DNA of 64,000 bases from Burkholderiaceae bacterium (lineage in GTDB: Bacteria > Pseudomonadota > Gammaproteobacteria > Burkholderiales > Burkholderiaceae_C): assembly GCA_017992055.1 (NCBI GenBank), contig JAGOPK010000006.1, positions 169,249 to 233,248 of the forward strand, read 5' to 3'. Shown here in pieces: positions 46,215 to 56,405 of the stretch (the first letter of the stretch is position 1; the number at the start of each line of letters is the position of its first letter). The translations under genes were made by a program, and so were the position numbers. The notes under the pieces were generated by a model. It did not search any database, was not told where the DNA came from, and was given only the letters and a program-made list of their open reading frames with translations.

Positions 46215-46970
46215 GTGGACTTGTCGTCCCGTACCGCCCCAGCCCCGACTGAGCACGAGCCGCCCAGCGCCGACGTGCCGCCCTGGCGCCTGGAGCCGGC
46301 GCTGGCCCTGCTGCGGCATGCCGGCCAGGCCGAGCCCGAGGCCGAGCCCGGCTCGCCGGCCTATCTGCAGGCGCTGATCGACCAGCTGGTGTCGCTGTCC
46401 TCGCGCGATGCGCTGACCGGCCTGTCCAACCGCCGCAGCTTCGAGCTGGCGCTGGCACGCGAGGTCGACCGCGTCGCCCGCTCGGGCGAGTCGGCCCTGC
46501 TGCTGCTGGTGGACATCGACCATTTCAAGCGCGTCAACGACGGCTATGGCCATGGCATCGGCGACGAGGTCATCCGCGCCGTCGGCCGCGCCCTGTCCGA
46601 GGCCGTGCGGCCGATGGACCTGGTGGCGCGCATCGGCGGCGAAGAATTTGCCCTGCTGCTGCCCAACTGCCCGGCCGCCTTCGGCCCGCAGGTGGCGGCG
46701 CGGGTGCGGCTGCGCGTGGCCCGTGCCGCCGTGCCCCTGCCCAGCGGCGCGGCGCTGGGCGTCACCGTCAGCGTCGGCGGGGCCTTTGCGCCACAGTGGG
46801 TGCGCTCCTCGCCATCGATGTGGATGCAGCGCGCCGACCAGCAGCTCTACCGTGCCAAGGACGAAGGCCGCGACCGCGTGTGCTTTGAACTGCAGGCCCT
46901 GCCCGAGGTCAGCGCGCAGGAACGCGAACTGCTGCTGGGCGGCGCGTTCCCCACCCAGGATTCCGAATGA
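46215..46970 (+). CDS. Diguanylate cyclase (GGDEF domain)
   Basis: About 251 residues from GTG 46215; a TTG at 46173 would add 14. The catalytic GGDEF domain (~residues 85-235) has SRDALTGLSNRRSF, the metal-binding DIDHFKRVND, and an intact active site GGEEF. RPMD, an RxxD inhibitory c-di-GMP site, lies five residues before it, so product inhibition is expected. The N-terminal ~80 residues are Pro/Glu-rich with no recognised sensor or membrane segment. It makes c-di-GMP from two GTP. It overlaps the MinD-like gene by 4 bases (ATGA). Confidence 0.92.
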   Translation: MDLSSRTAPAPTEHEPPSADVPPWRLEPALALLRHAGQAEPEAEPGSPAYLQALIDQLVSLSSRDALTGLSNRRSFELALAREVDRVARSGESALLLLVDIDHFKRVNDGYGHGIGDEVIRAVGRALSEAVRPMDLVARIGGEEFALLLPNCPAAFGPQVAARVRLRVARAAVPLPSGAALGVTVSVGGAFAPQWVRSSPSMWMQRADQQLYRAKDEGRDRVCFELQALPEVSAQERELLLGGAFPTQDSE

Positions 46971-47779
46971 GCGACCTCGTCTTCCCGCAAGCCGGCACCG
47001 ATGCGGCCCCGCCAGGCCGGCGCCTGGCCCGCGTCACCGCGGTCACCAGCGGCAAGGGCGGCGTGGGCAAGACCTTTGTCGCCGCCAACCTGGCCGCGGC
47101 CCTGGCCCGGCGCGGCGAGCGTGTGCTGGTGCTCGATGCCGACCTGGGCCTGGCCAACCTCGACGTGGTGCTGAACCTGGCCGCCCGCGCCACGCTGCAC
47201 GATGTGCTGACCGGCCGTGCCGTGCTGGAGCAGGCCTTGCTGCCAGCGCCCGGCGGCTTCACCGTGCTGCTGGCCGGCTCGGGCCTGGTCGAGTATTCGC
47301 GGCTCACGCCCGAGGTGCGCGACAAGCTGCTCACCGTCATCGCCCAGGTCCGGCCGCACTACGACCATGTGCTGCTGGACACCGGCGCCGGCCTGTCCGA
47401 CGTGGTGCTGTTCACCATCTCGCTGGCCGACGAGGTGCTGGTGGTGGCCACGCCCGAGCCCACCTCGCTGGCCGATGCCTATGCCATGGTCAAGGTGCTG
47501 GCCAGCACCCAGCCGCGGCGCGAGGTGCGCCTGCTGGTCAACCAGGTGCAGCGCACCGGCGAAGGCCGCGGCGTCTGCAACCAGCTGCAGCTGGTGGTCG
47601 ACCGCTTCGTCAACACCATGCTGCCGGCGCCGCTGAAGCTGGGCTGGATCGGCGAGGTGCCGCTGGACCTGGCGGTGCGCGAGTCGGTGCTCAAGCGCGA
47701 GCTGCTGCTGGACAAGGCGCCCGGCAGTGCCGCCGCCGTGGCCCTGGTGGCCGCGGCTGGCAAACTGGCCGGCGCATGA
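46967..47779 (+). CDS. MinD/ParA-family ATPase (FlhG/YlxH-like)
   Basis: A 270-residue deviant Walker ATPase. It has SGKGGVGKTFVAANLA (deviant Walker A), DADLGLANLDVVLNL typical of the MinD/FlhG branch, the VLLDTGAGLSDVVLF Walker B region and LVNQVQ. It resembles FlhG, which controls flagellar number and place, although no flagellar genes are visible; chemotaxis genes lie next door. The C-terminal amphipathic membrane helix of true MinD is not obvious. It is coupled by ATGA overlaps to the diguanylate cyclase upstream and the haemoglobin downstream. Confidence 0.88.
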   Translation: MSDLVFPQAGTDAAPPGRRLARVTAVTSGKGGVGKTFVAANLAAALARRGERVLVLDADLGLANLDVVLNLAARATLHDVLTGRAVLEQALLPAPGGFTVLLAGSGLVEYSRLTPEVRDKLLTVIAQVRPHYDHVLLDTGAGLSDVVLFTISLADEVLVVATPEPTSLADAYAMVKVLASTQPRREVRLLVNQVQRTGEGRGVCNQLQLVVDRFVNTMLPAPLKLGWIGEVPLDLAVRESVLKRELLLDKAPGSAAAVALVAAAGKLAGA

Positions 47780-48201
47780 CCGCCACCAACAACACCCGCG
47801 ACGACGACGCGCCCGAGCCCGGCCCCACGCCGTTTGAACGCCTGGGCGGCGAGCCCGCGGTGCGCGCCCTGGTCGACCGCTTCTACGACCTGATGGACCT
47901 GGAGCCGGCCTATGCCGGCATCCGCGCCCTGCACCCCAGCACGCTGGACGGCTCGCGCGACAAGCTGCACTGGTTTCTGTGCGGCTGGCTGGGCGGCCCC
48001 AACCACTACATCGAGCGTTTCGGCCATCCGCGGCTGCGCGCCCGCCACCTGCCGTTTGCCATCGGCATCGCCGAGCGCGACCAGTGGCTGGCCTGCATGA
48101 TGCAGGCCATGGAAGAGCGCGAGATCGATCCGGCCCTGGCGCAGCGCCTGGCCGAGTCGCTTTACGGCACCGCCGACTGGATGCGCAACAAGGGCGGGTG
48201 A
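47776..48201 (+). CDS. Group II truncated haemoglobin
   Basis: A 141-residue TrHbII-type globin. It has the PFERLGGEPAVRALVDRFYDLM helix A/B region, the KLHWFLCGWLGGPNHYIERFG segment typical of this group, HPRLRARHLPF with the proximal haem His, and the late WLACMMQAM. Such globins bind O2 or NO and serve in detoxification or sensing. The start overlaps the MinD-like stop (ATGA), so it is translated with the diguanylate cyclase and ATPase. An O2/NO input to that module is possible (inference). It ends 10 bases before the convergent PEP-CTERM gene. Confidence 0.93.
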   Translation: MTATNNTRDDDAPEPGPTPFERLGGEPAVRALVDRFYDLMDLEPAYAGIRALHPSTLDGSRDKLHWFLCGWLGGPNHYIERFGHPRLRARHLPFAIGIAERDQWLACMMQAMEEREIDPALAQRLAESLYGTADWMRNKGG

Positions 48202-48211
48202 AGGGGCCGAC

Positions 48212-49168
48212 TCAGCGCTGACGGCGCCGCGCCGCCACGCCCACCAGGCCCAGGCCGGCCAGCAGCAGCGCATAGGTGCCCGGCTCCGGCACCGGCGCGG
48301 TCAGCACGAACAGCCGCGAGTTGGCCGTGCCCGAATCCTCGGCCACCAGGTAGATGTTGCCCAGCGCATCCACGGTCACGCCTTCGATGGCCTGGGTGGT
48401 GATGGCCGACAGGTCGAAGCTGCTCAGCACGCTGCCGCTGGCCACGTCCAGCTCGACCAGCTTCTTCGAGTCCAGGCTCAGCAGCAGCAGGTTGTCGGCG
48501 GCGGCGCTGCCGGCCAGCGCGCTCACCGACGACAGGCTCTGCACATCCGACAGGCTGTTCAGGCCGAACAGCGAGGTCTGGCCGCTGAACAGCACGCTGC
48601 TGGTGGCCGTGCCGCCGCCGACCGCAAAGCTCAGCGTGTGCTCGCGCAGCTGCACCGGGCCGTCCTGCTTGACGCTGTAGAACTTGCCGCTGGCGGCATC
48701 GAAGCTGATGCCTTCGGTGCCCACATTGCCCACGCTGGCGCTGCTGCCGGTGATGGCCACCTTGGGCGCGCTGTTCAGTGCCAGCGTGCCGCCGTCGACG
48801 AAGCTGAAGCGGTAGGCCATCTGCGGCCGCTCGTCCACCACCACCAGCTGGCCATTGCCCAGGTAGGTCAGGCCTTCGGCGTCGTTGTTGCTGCTGCCGG
48901 TGCCGGCCCAGTTGAAGGCCATCGTGCCCAGGGTCTGGCCGGTCAGGCTGACCTCGACCACGCCCAGGCCCTCGTCGCCGACGAAGAACAGGCTGTTGCG
49001 GTCGGCCGCATAGGTCACGGCCGAGGCTTCCAGGCCCATGCCACCCAGCGCGGCCAGCACATGGTTGCCGCTCAGGCTGTAGCGGCTGAGGTCGATGGAG
49101 GGGGCGGCCTGGGCGCCGCTGGCCAGCAGGGCGGTGGTCAGGCAGAGGCTGAGTTGCTTGAAGTTCAT
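48212..49168 (-). CDS. PEP-CTERM protein with SdiA-regulated-like beta-propeller
   Basis: A 318-residue exported protein. The signal peptide covers residues 1-21 (cleavage after AQA). The body (~25-280) has repeated propeller-like blades, including AEGLTYLGNGQLVVVDE and TEGISFD, as in the SdiA-regulated family. The C-terminus is a full PEP-CTERM sorting signal: VPEPGTYALLLAGLGLVGV followed by ARRR. Such proteins are handled by exosortase/archaeosortase-type enzymes and linked to exopolysaccharide; no exosortase gene is in the window. It lies upstream of a second PEP-CTERM gene on the same strand only in the sense of position: the two are transcribed leftward, separated by 43 bases. Confidence 0.9.
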   Translation of the reverse strand: MNFKQLSLCLTTALLASGAQAAPSIDLSRYSLSGNHVLAALGGMGLEASAVTYAADRNSLFFVGDEGLGVVEVSLTGQTLGTMAFNWAGTGSSNNDAEGLTYLGNGQLVVVDERPQMAYRFSFVDGGTLALNSAPKVAITGSSASVGNVGTEGISFDAASGKFYSVKQDGPVQLREHTLSFAVGGGTATSSVLFSGQTSLFGLNSLSDVQSLSSVSALAGSAAADNLLLLSLDSKKLVELDVASGSVLSSFDLSAITTQAIEGVTVDALGNIYLVAEDSGTANSRLFVLTAPVPEPGTYALLLAGLGLVGVAARRRQR

Positions 49169-49211
49169 GGCGACGGTTCGAGACGGTGGTGAAAAGGCGT
49201 TGCGGCGCCGC

Positions 49212-49859
49212 TCAAGCGCGACGGCGGGCGGCCGCGCCGACGGCCACCAGGCCGGCCAGCATCAGCGCCACGCTGGCGGGCTCGGGCACGGCCAGCGTGA
49301 ACACGCCGGGGTTGCCGACCATGCCGGTGCTGGAGCTGATCGAGGCATACAGGTCGCCGGGCGCCGACAGCACCCAGCCGCCGCTGTGACCCTGGCCCAG
49401 CAGCGCCAGGCTGGCGGGGTTGCCGCTGATGTTCAGCGTGCGGATGCTGCCGGGCACATAGCTGCTGTCGCCGTAGCGCAGGCGGTCGACCAGCTGGCCG
49501 CCGGCGTCGTAGAGGTTGATCTCGTCGTTGCGGCCGAGGTTGACGCTGTTGCCGCCGATCACCGCCACCGAGGCCGCCAGGCCCCATTGGCTGCGGAAGG
49601 CATCGGCCTCGTCCTCGGCCAGGATGGCCGAGGCACCGGCCGCCAGGCTGCCGATGGCCGACAGGTCCACCGTGCCGGCGATCTGCGACTCGTCGTCATA
49701 GGACCAGCCGCTGAAATCGACCGCGCTGCTGCCCAGGTTGGTGAACTCGATGAACTCGCTGCCGTTGTACATCCACTCGGTGATGCGCACCTGGGCGTGC
49801 GAGCTGGCGGTGCCGATGGCCAGCAGGCTGGCCAGGGCGAATTGGTGCAGGGGGCGCAT
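49212..49859 (-). CDS. PEP-CTERM protein with lamin-tail-like domain
   Basis: A 215-residue exported protein. The signal peptide covers residues ~1-22 (cleavage after SHA). Residues ~24-170 resemble a lamin-tail domain: RITEWMYNGSEFIEFTNLG, then SGWSYDDES and INLYDAGGQLVDRL. The C-terminus is a PEP-CTERM signal (VPEPASVALMLAGLVAVGA, then AARRR). Its gene lies just upstream of the other PEP-CTERM gene on the minus strand, so the two may be co-transcribed. Likely an envelope or extracellular-matrix protein; the precise role is unknown. Confidence 0.9.
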   Translation of the reverse strand: MRPLHQFALASLLAIGTASSHAQVRITEWMYNGSEFIEFTNLGSSAVDFSGWSYDDESQIAGTVDLSAIGSLAAGASAILAEDEADAFRSQWGLAASVAVIGGNSVNLGRNDEINLYDAGGQLVDRLRYGDSSYVPGSIRTLNISGNPASLALLGQGHSGGWVLSAPGDLYASISSSTGMVGNPGVFTLAVPEPASVALMLAGLVAVGAAARRRA

Positions 49860-50001
49860 GGACGGACTCCTCGGGGTGTGTTCGATGGCGATGGACGCCT
49901 GTCCATCACGCTGCGCACCCTAGGTGTGGCCTGTGACGCGACGACGACGGCCAGCGGCCGCAAGCCGCCAGCCCCCGCACTGAGGGGGAGGGGGAAGGGG
50001 C

Positions 50002-50649
50002 TCAGTGCCCGGCCAGCAACACCACCAGCGCCCCGGCGCCGCCCTGCGGCCCGCTGGCCTGGGCGAAGGCGATGACCTCGGCGCATTGCGCCAGCCACTT
50101 CTGCACCTTGCCCTTGAGCACCGGCTGCCGTCCCGGCGAGCCATTGCCCTTGCCATGCACCACGCGCACGCAGCGCATGCCGCGGCGCTGGCTTTCGCGG
50201 ATGAAGGCGGCCAGCAACTCGCGCGCCTCGTCGCGGTTGTGGCCATGCAGGTCGACTTGGCCCTGCAGCGCCCAGTGGCCGCGGCGCAGCCGCGTCACCA
50301 CATCGGGGCCGATGCCGGCGCGGCGAAAGCTCAGGCCGTCGTCGGTGAGCAGCAGCGACTCCAGCGTGACCTCGTCGGACAGCGATTCGGCCAGCGCCGC
50401 CTGCTCGTCCAGCTCGCGCTGGCGCGGGATCGGCGGCGGCTTGGGCAGTTGCAGCTCGGCCAGGCCGTGGTCGCGCAGCGCATGCACCTTGCCCACGCTG
50501 CGCGCGAACAGATCGTGCTCGGCCTGGGCCTGGCTCTGGCGCAGCCGCCGGGCTGCGGCCTCGCGCGCCGCCTGTTGCGCGGCGGCGCGTTCGGCCGCGC
50601 GCACCGCATCGCGCAGCGCGCCCAGCTCGGCCAGCGACTTGATCTTCAC
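50002..50649 (-). CDS. Smr-domain protein
   Basis: A 215-residue protein starting at GTG 50649 after an AAGG-type ribosome site, 10 bases downstream of radC. The N-terminal ~60 residues form an Ala/Arg/Gln-rich helix. The Smr domain (~residues 125-210) has the DLHGHNRDEAR motif and VVHGKGNGS, both hallmarks of Smr nucleases related to the C-terminus of MutS2. Smr domains nick DNA or cleave RNA, and recent work links family members to ribosome rescue. Probably in an operon with radC. Confidence 0.92.
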   Translation of the reverse strand: MKIKSLAELGALRDAVRAAERAAAQQAAREAAARRLRQSQAQAEHDLFARSVGKVHALRDHGLAELQLPKPPPIPRQRELDEQAALAESLSDEVTLESLLLTDDGLSFRRAGIGPDVVTRLRRGHWALQGQVDLHGHNRDEARELLAAFIRESQRRGMRCVRVVHGKGNGSPGRQPVLKGKVQKWLAQCAEVIAFAQASGPQGGAGALVVLLAGH

Positions 50650-50659
50650 AAGCCGACCT

Positions 50660-51334
50660 TCACAACAGCCCCCGCTCGGCAAACGACACCGTGGCGCCGC
50701 AGCCCACCACCAGGTGGTCGAGCACGCGCACGTCCACCAGGGCCAGCGCATGCTTCAGCTGCTGCGTGAGGTGCTCGTCGGCACGCGAGGGCTCGGCCAC
50801 GCCCGAGGGGTGGTTGTGCGCCAGCACCACCGCCGCGGCATTGAGCGCCAGCGCGCGCTTGACCACCTCGCGGGGATAGACGCTGGTGGCCGCCAGCGTG
50901 CCGCGGAACAGCTCTTCCATGCGCAGCAAACGGTGCTGGCTGTCGAGGAACAGCACCGCGAACACCTCGTGCTCGCGCTGCGCCAGTTGCAGCTGCAGAT
51001 AGTCCTTCACCGACTGCGGCGACTCGAACACCGGCGCCGCCGCCAGGCGCTGGGCCAGCGCACGCCGCGCCATCTCGACCACCGCCGACAGCTCGGCACG
51101 CTTGGCCGGCCCCAGGCCGCGCACGCCGGCCAGCGCCGCCGGCGCGGCCTGCAGCAGGCCGGCAAAGCCGTCGAAGCGCGCCAGCACGTTCTCGGCCAGT
51201 TGCAGCACGCCCTGGCCGCGCAGGCCGGTGCGCAGCAGCAGGGCCAGCAGCTCGGCATCGGCCAGCGCGGCCGGGCCTTGCTGCAGCAGCTTCTCGCGCG
51301 GGCGGGCGGCGGCGGGGAGGTCCTTGATCGACAT
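50660..51334 (-). CDS. radC: RadC-family JAB-domain protein
   Basis: A 224-residue RadC protein. It has an N-terminal helix-hairpin-helix part ([18 protein letters not shown], then [13 protein letters not shown]) and a C-terminal JAB1/MPN metalloprotease-like domain with [14 protein letters not shown] as the JAMM zinc motif. The old link to DNA repair is not well supported, and the biochemical role is unknown. It is divergent from fkpB across 64 bases, an arrangement common in Burkholderiales. Confidence 0.96.
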   Translation of the reverse strand: MSIKDLPAAARPREKLLQQGPAALADAELLALLLRTGLRGQGVLQLAENVLARFDGFAGLLQAAPAALAGVRGLGPAKRAELSAVVEMARRALAQRLAAAPVFESPQSVKDYLQLQLAQREHEVFAVLFLDSQHRLLRMEELFRGTLAATSVYPREVVKRALALNAAAVVLAHNHPSGVAEPSRADEHLTQQLKHALALVDVRVLDHLVVGCGATVSFAERGLL

Positions 51335-51371
51335 GGCGCTTCGGTGCAGGTCGGGCGGGCGGGGTGAGCCT

Positions 51372-51377
51372 TAAAAT
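51372..51377 (+). promoter_or_regulatory. -10 element of the fkpB-ispH promoter
   Basis: TAAAAT at 51372-51377 is a good -10 hexamer in an otherwise GC-rich 64-base gap between radC and fkpB. Transcription would begin near 51384, giving a leader of about 15 bases to GTG 51399. No good -35 is visible at 17 bases. Confidence 0.4.
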
Positions 51378-51398
51378 CGCCGCCAGTCTAGACCGGCC

Positions 51399-51899
51399 GT
51401 GGCTGCGTCGGCTTCCCCCAACTCTTCCCCCATTGGCGTGAACACCATTCAGGAGGGGTCGTTCCTGACCCTGCACTACCGGCTCAGCGGGCCCGATGGC
51501 CTGGCCGTCGTCACCACCTTCGACGGCCCGCCGGCCACGCTGTCGCTGGGCGCCGGGCAATTGGCGCCAGCCATGGAGCAGCGCCTGATCGGCCTGGCCG
51601 AAGGCGCACGCCAGAGCTTCACGCTGGCCGCCGGCGAGGCCTTCGGCGAGCGCAATCCCGAGCTGCTGCAGAAGGTCAAGCGCAGCCTGCTGCGCGAGCT
51701 GGGCGACCCCGATGCCGACTACCAAGTCGGCGACGTGGTGCAGTTCCCCACGCCCGACGGCGCCGGCCAGTACGCCGGCGTGGTGCGCGAGCTGGGCGAG
51801 CCGCAGGCCGCCGATGGCGGCTGGCTGCTGTTCGACTTCAACCATCCGCTGGCCGGCCAGCCGGTGCAGTTTGAAGTGCAAGTCATCGGGGTGCTGTGA
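51399..51899 (+). CDS. fkpB: FKBP-type peptidyl-prolyl isomerase (SlpA/FkpB-like)
   Basis: A 166-residue isomerase starting at GTG 51399. The FKBP core shows [15 protein letters not shown], then [23 protein letters not shown], with the inserted-in-flap domain of the SlyD/SlpA type ([14 protein letters not shown] onward) and [16 protein letters not shown]. It lacks the His-rich SlyD tail. Proline isomerase and chaperone activity in the cytoplasm are expected. The stop lies 1 base before ispH; fkpB-ispH is a widely conserved pair in proteobacteria. Confidence 0.95.
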   Translation: MAASASPNSSPIGVNTIQEGSFLTLHYRLSGPDGLAVVTTFDGPPATLSLGAGQLAPAMEQRLIGLAEGARQSFTLAAGEAFGERNPELLQKVKRSLLRELGDPDADYQVGDVVQFPTPDGAGQYAGVVRELGEPQAADGGWLLFDFNHPLAGQPVQFEVQVIGVL

Positions 51900-51900
51900 G

Positions 51901-54274
<2,374 letters not shown>

Positions 54275-54299
54275 ACGCCGCAGGCCGCAAAACCTGAGC

Positions 54300-54305
54300 T
54301 AGAAT
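54300..54305 (+). promoter_or_regulatory. -10 element for the tRNA-Ser gene
   Basis: TAGAAT at 54300-54305 lies 41 bases before the mature tRNA start. It would give a 5' leader of about 36 bases for RNase P to remove. The -35 is poor, so part of the transcription may come from serS. Confidence 0.35.
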
Positions 54306-54346
54306 GCGCGGCTTGACCCGAACACGACCCCGGGTGCACCGATTCA

Positions 54347-54437
<91 letters not shown>

Positions 54438-54441
54438 AAGC

Positions 54442-54476
54442 AAAAGCCCAAGTGATTGATTCACTTGGGCTTTTTT
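54442..54476 (+). terminator. Intrinsic terminator after tRNA-Ser
   Basis: A perfect 14-bp stem (54442-54455 with 54461-54474) with loop TTGAT, ending in a run of six T. It lies 4 bases after the tRNA CCA end. The matching A-run on the 5' side makes it potentially bidirectional. Confidence 0.95.
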
Positions 54477-54561
54477 CATTCCGGCGGCGGCTGTCCAGGC
54501 CGCCGCCGGCGGGCGCGTCCTGCGGGGCAGGCACAATGCGCGGCATGGAAGATTCCCGCGC

Positions 54562-55536
54562 ATGACCGCCACCGCCCTGATGTCCCCGCGTGGGTCGGGA
54601 TGGCTGGCGCTGGCCGTGCTGCTGGGGGCCTGTGCGTCCCTGGGTGGCTGTGTCACGCGCTCGGCCGAGATCCTGCCCAAGCCCGGCGACGCCGCGGCCT
54701 ATGCCGGCTGGGACTGCGACCGCCTGCGCGATGGCATGGACCTGGTGCAGCAGCAGGCCGCCGACGTGGCCTATGCGGTGGATGCCCGCGCCGGCAACAA
54801 CATGATCGCGCTGGGCCTGGGGGTGACGGTGTTCTGGCCGGCGCTGCTGGCGATGCGGCCCGACGGCCATGACGCCGTGCAGCTGGCCGATCTGAAGGGC
54901 CGCTTCGAGGCCATGCGCCAGGCGGCCGCGGCCCAGCGCTGTGCGCCGGCCGACGACAGCATGTCGGCCCAGCGCGCGGCCACGCTGCCGGTGGCCACCG
55001 GCGACCGGCTGGTCTACGAGGAACGCCAGGGCATGCCCGGCCATGTCCGCCAGCTGGCCATGCAGGTCAGTGCGCTGCGCCGCGACCGCATCGATTTCCG
55101 CGTGGATCTTGGCGGCGGCCGGGTGCTGCCGACCTGGTCGCAGGATCTGGCTGGCAACATCCTGGCCGATGGCGCCCAGCCGCTGCCGCGCTGGCGCCAC
55201 CTGCTGCGCCGCGAGCTGGTGCTGGGCCAGGTGCTCAGCGGCGAGCTGGCCGCCGCCGGCGAGGCCGTGCCCGGGGCGCGGGTGCGTGCCCAGGTGGTGG
55301 CCGTGGGCCCGCAGGAGCTGGCCGGCCGGCGCTTCGAGGTGGCGGTGATCGAGCTGTTCGGCGAGGCGCCGCTGTCCCATCCCAGCATCGGTGCGGCCGC
55401 CGGCAGCACGCGGCTGGACGGCGTGATGGCCATCGACCGCGCCAGCGGCGTGCTGCTGCGGCTGGACCTGCGCAGCGCCAACCCCGATTTCGCGCTGCGC
55501 CGGCGCCTGCTGCGCATCGAGCCGGCCACGCCCTGA
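54562..55536 (+). CDS. Putative lipoprotein of unknown function
   Basis: I do not recognise this 324-residue protein. It has an N-terminal hydrophobic stretch (residues ~12-29) ending in ASLGGC, a plausible lipobox with Cys30. A second hydrophobic patch lies at ~82-98 (ALGLGVTVFWPALLAM). The segment with WDCDRLRDGMDLVQQ followed by AQRC recalls short envelope lipoproteins, in which such a region packs against the membrane. The last ~190 residues are predicted beta-rich. It follows the tRNA terminator and precedes the Spy-like gene by 120 bases; no operon is clear. Confidence 0.7.
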   Translation: MTATALMSPRGSGWLALAVLLGACASLGGCVTRSAEILPKPGDAAAYAGWDCDRLRDGMDLVQQQAADVAYAVDARAGNNMIALGLGVTVFWPALLAMRPDGHDAVQLADLKGRFEAMRQAAAAQRCAPADDSMSAQRAATLPVATGDRLVYEERQGMPGHVRQLAMQVSALRRDRIDFRVDLGGGRVLPTWSQDLAGNILADGAQPLPRWRHLLRRELVLGQVLSGELAAAGEAVPGARVRAQVVAVGPQELAGRRFEVAVIELFGEAPLSHPSIGAAAGSTRLDGVMAIDRASGVLLRLDLRSANPDFALRRRLLRIEPATP

Positions 55537-55567
55537 GGCGCACCGCGTCCGGCCGGCCAGCCGGCGC

Positions 55568-55581
55568 TTTACATTACTTTT
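55568..55581. promoter_or_regulatory. AT-rich operator or promoter candidate before the Spy-like/two-component genes
   Basis: TTTACATTACTTTT (55568-55581) is a sharp AT island. It contains two adjacent half-sites, TTTAC and ATTAC; on the other strand these read GTAAT and GTAAA. CpxR-type regulators bind GTAAA repeats, usually spaced by five bases, so the match is only partial. A role in autoregulation by the downstream OmpR-type regulator is inference. Confidence 0.3.
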
Positions 55582-55618
55582 CCGCTGCGACGAGCCGCAG
55601 CCACTGCGCAGGCCGACC

Positions 55619-55651
55619 ATGACCTCACTGCAACTTGTGCTGACGAGGTGA
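55619..55651 (+). CDS. Possible 10-residue leader peptide
   Basis: ATG 55619 opens a 10-codon frame (MTSLQLVLTR) whose TGA stop (55649-55651) falls inside the ribosome site of the Spy-like gene. Translation of it could control or couple initiation downstream. No ribosome site of its own is clear and chance cannot be excluded. Confidence 0.2.
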   Translation: MTSLQLVLTR

Positions 55652-55656
55652 CGATG

Positions 55657-56265
55657 ATGAAGCGACGCAATCACTCCTTGCCCAAGCCCAGCGCCAATCC
55701 GGGCCGGCTGGTGGGTCTGGCCCTGGCGGCCGCCCTGGCCGGCGGCCTGGCCTCGGCGGCCTGGGCCCAGGCCCCGGCGCCGCGTGATGGCGAGCGCATG
55801 GGCCCGCGCCATGCGGCCATGCACGGCCATGGCGGCCCGGCCGAACGCATGGGCCCGATGATGGGCGGCCAGTTCAGCGGCCGTGCGCTTGACGCGGTCG
55901 GCGCCAGCGCCGAGCAGAAGGCCAAGCTGCGCGAGATCATGCAGGCCGCGCGCAAGGACCTGGACGGCCAGCGCGAGGCCCAGCGCAACCTGCATGGCGA
56001 GATGGCCAAGCTGCTGGCCGCGCCGCAGATCGACGCCGCCGCTGCCGAGGCCCTGCGCCAGAAGATCCATGCCGGCCACGAGGCCGCCAGCAAGCGCATG
56101 CTGCAGGCGCGCCTGGATGCCGCGGCGGTGCTCAGCGCCGAGCAGCGCCAGAAGCTGGCCGAGCTGGCGGCCCAGCACCGCGGCCGCATGTCCCACCCTC
56201 CTGGCCAGCGTGGCGGCCGCGGCCCCGGCGCGCCCGACGGCGCACCGCCGGCGCCGCGCAGCTGA
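55657..56265 (+). CDS. Spy/CpxP-like periplasmic protein
   Basis: A 202-residue exported protein. The start at ATG 55657 has GAGGTGA five bases upstream; ATG 55654 and GTG 55648 are in-frame alternatives. The signal peptide runs to about residue 38 (cleavage near AWAQA). A His/Met-rich stretch follows (~45-70, MHGHGG and MMGG), then a long helical region (~80-175) of the LTXXQ/Spy type: LREIMQAARKDLDGQREAQR, AEQRQKL. The tail is Gly/Pro-rich. Spy-like proteins are ATP-independent chaperones; CpxP-like ones damp a sensor kinase. The His/Met-rich part suggests metal binding. It is followed by a two-component pair, a CpxP/CpxRA-like layout. Confidence 0.82.
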   Translation: MKRRNHSLPKPSANPGRLVGLALAAALAGGLASAAWAQAPAPRDGERMGPRHAAMHGHGGPAERMGPMMGGQFSGRALDAVGASAEQKAKLREIMQAARKDLDGQREAQRNLHGEMAKLLAAPQIDAAAAEALRQKIHAGHEAASKRMLQARLDAAAVLSAEQRQKLAELAAQHRGRMSHPPGQRGGRGPGAPDGAPPAPRS

Positions 56266-56327
56266 GCGGCCCGCCGCGCCGTTCCCGGCCTGCCGATGAC
56301 GGCCGAGTCCCCCTCACTTCAGGGCTT

Positions 56328-56363
56328 CGCTCCGGTGCAGCAATCGCGCCGGGGCGCTTTTTT
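56328..56363 (+). terminator. Terminator or attenuator between Spy-like and response-regulator genes
   Basis: An 8-bp stem (56328-56335 with 56349-56356, one U-G pair) with a 13-base loop, followed after one base by six T (56358-56363). An inner 4-bp GCGC stem ending directly at the T-run (56346-56349 with 56354-56357) is an alternative. Either way the abundant Spy-like transcript would end here, with limited read-through to the regulator gene. Confidence 0.6.
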
Positions 56364-56405
56364 GCTTTGTTCCTCTCCAACTTCCAACCGGTTCCGCTTC
56401 CAGAC

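Noticed and set aside
44390-46252. 620-codon plus-strand frame over cheD and cheR
   Set aside because: Antisense shadow of clearly identified chemotaxis genes.
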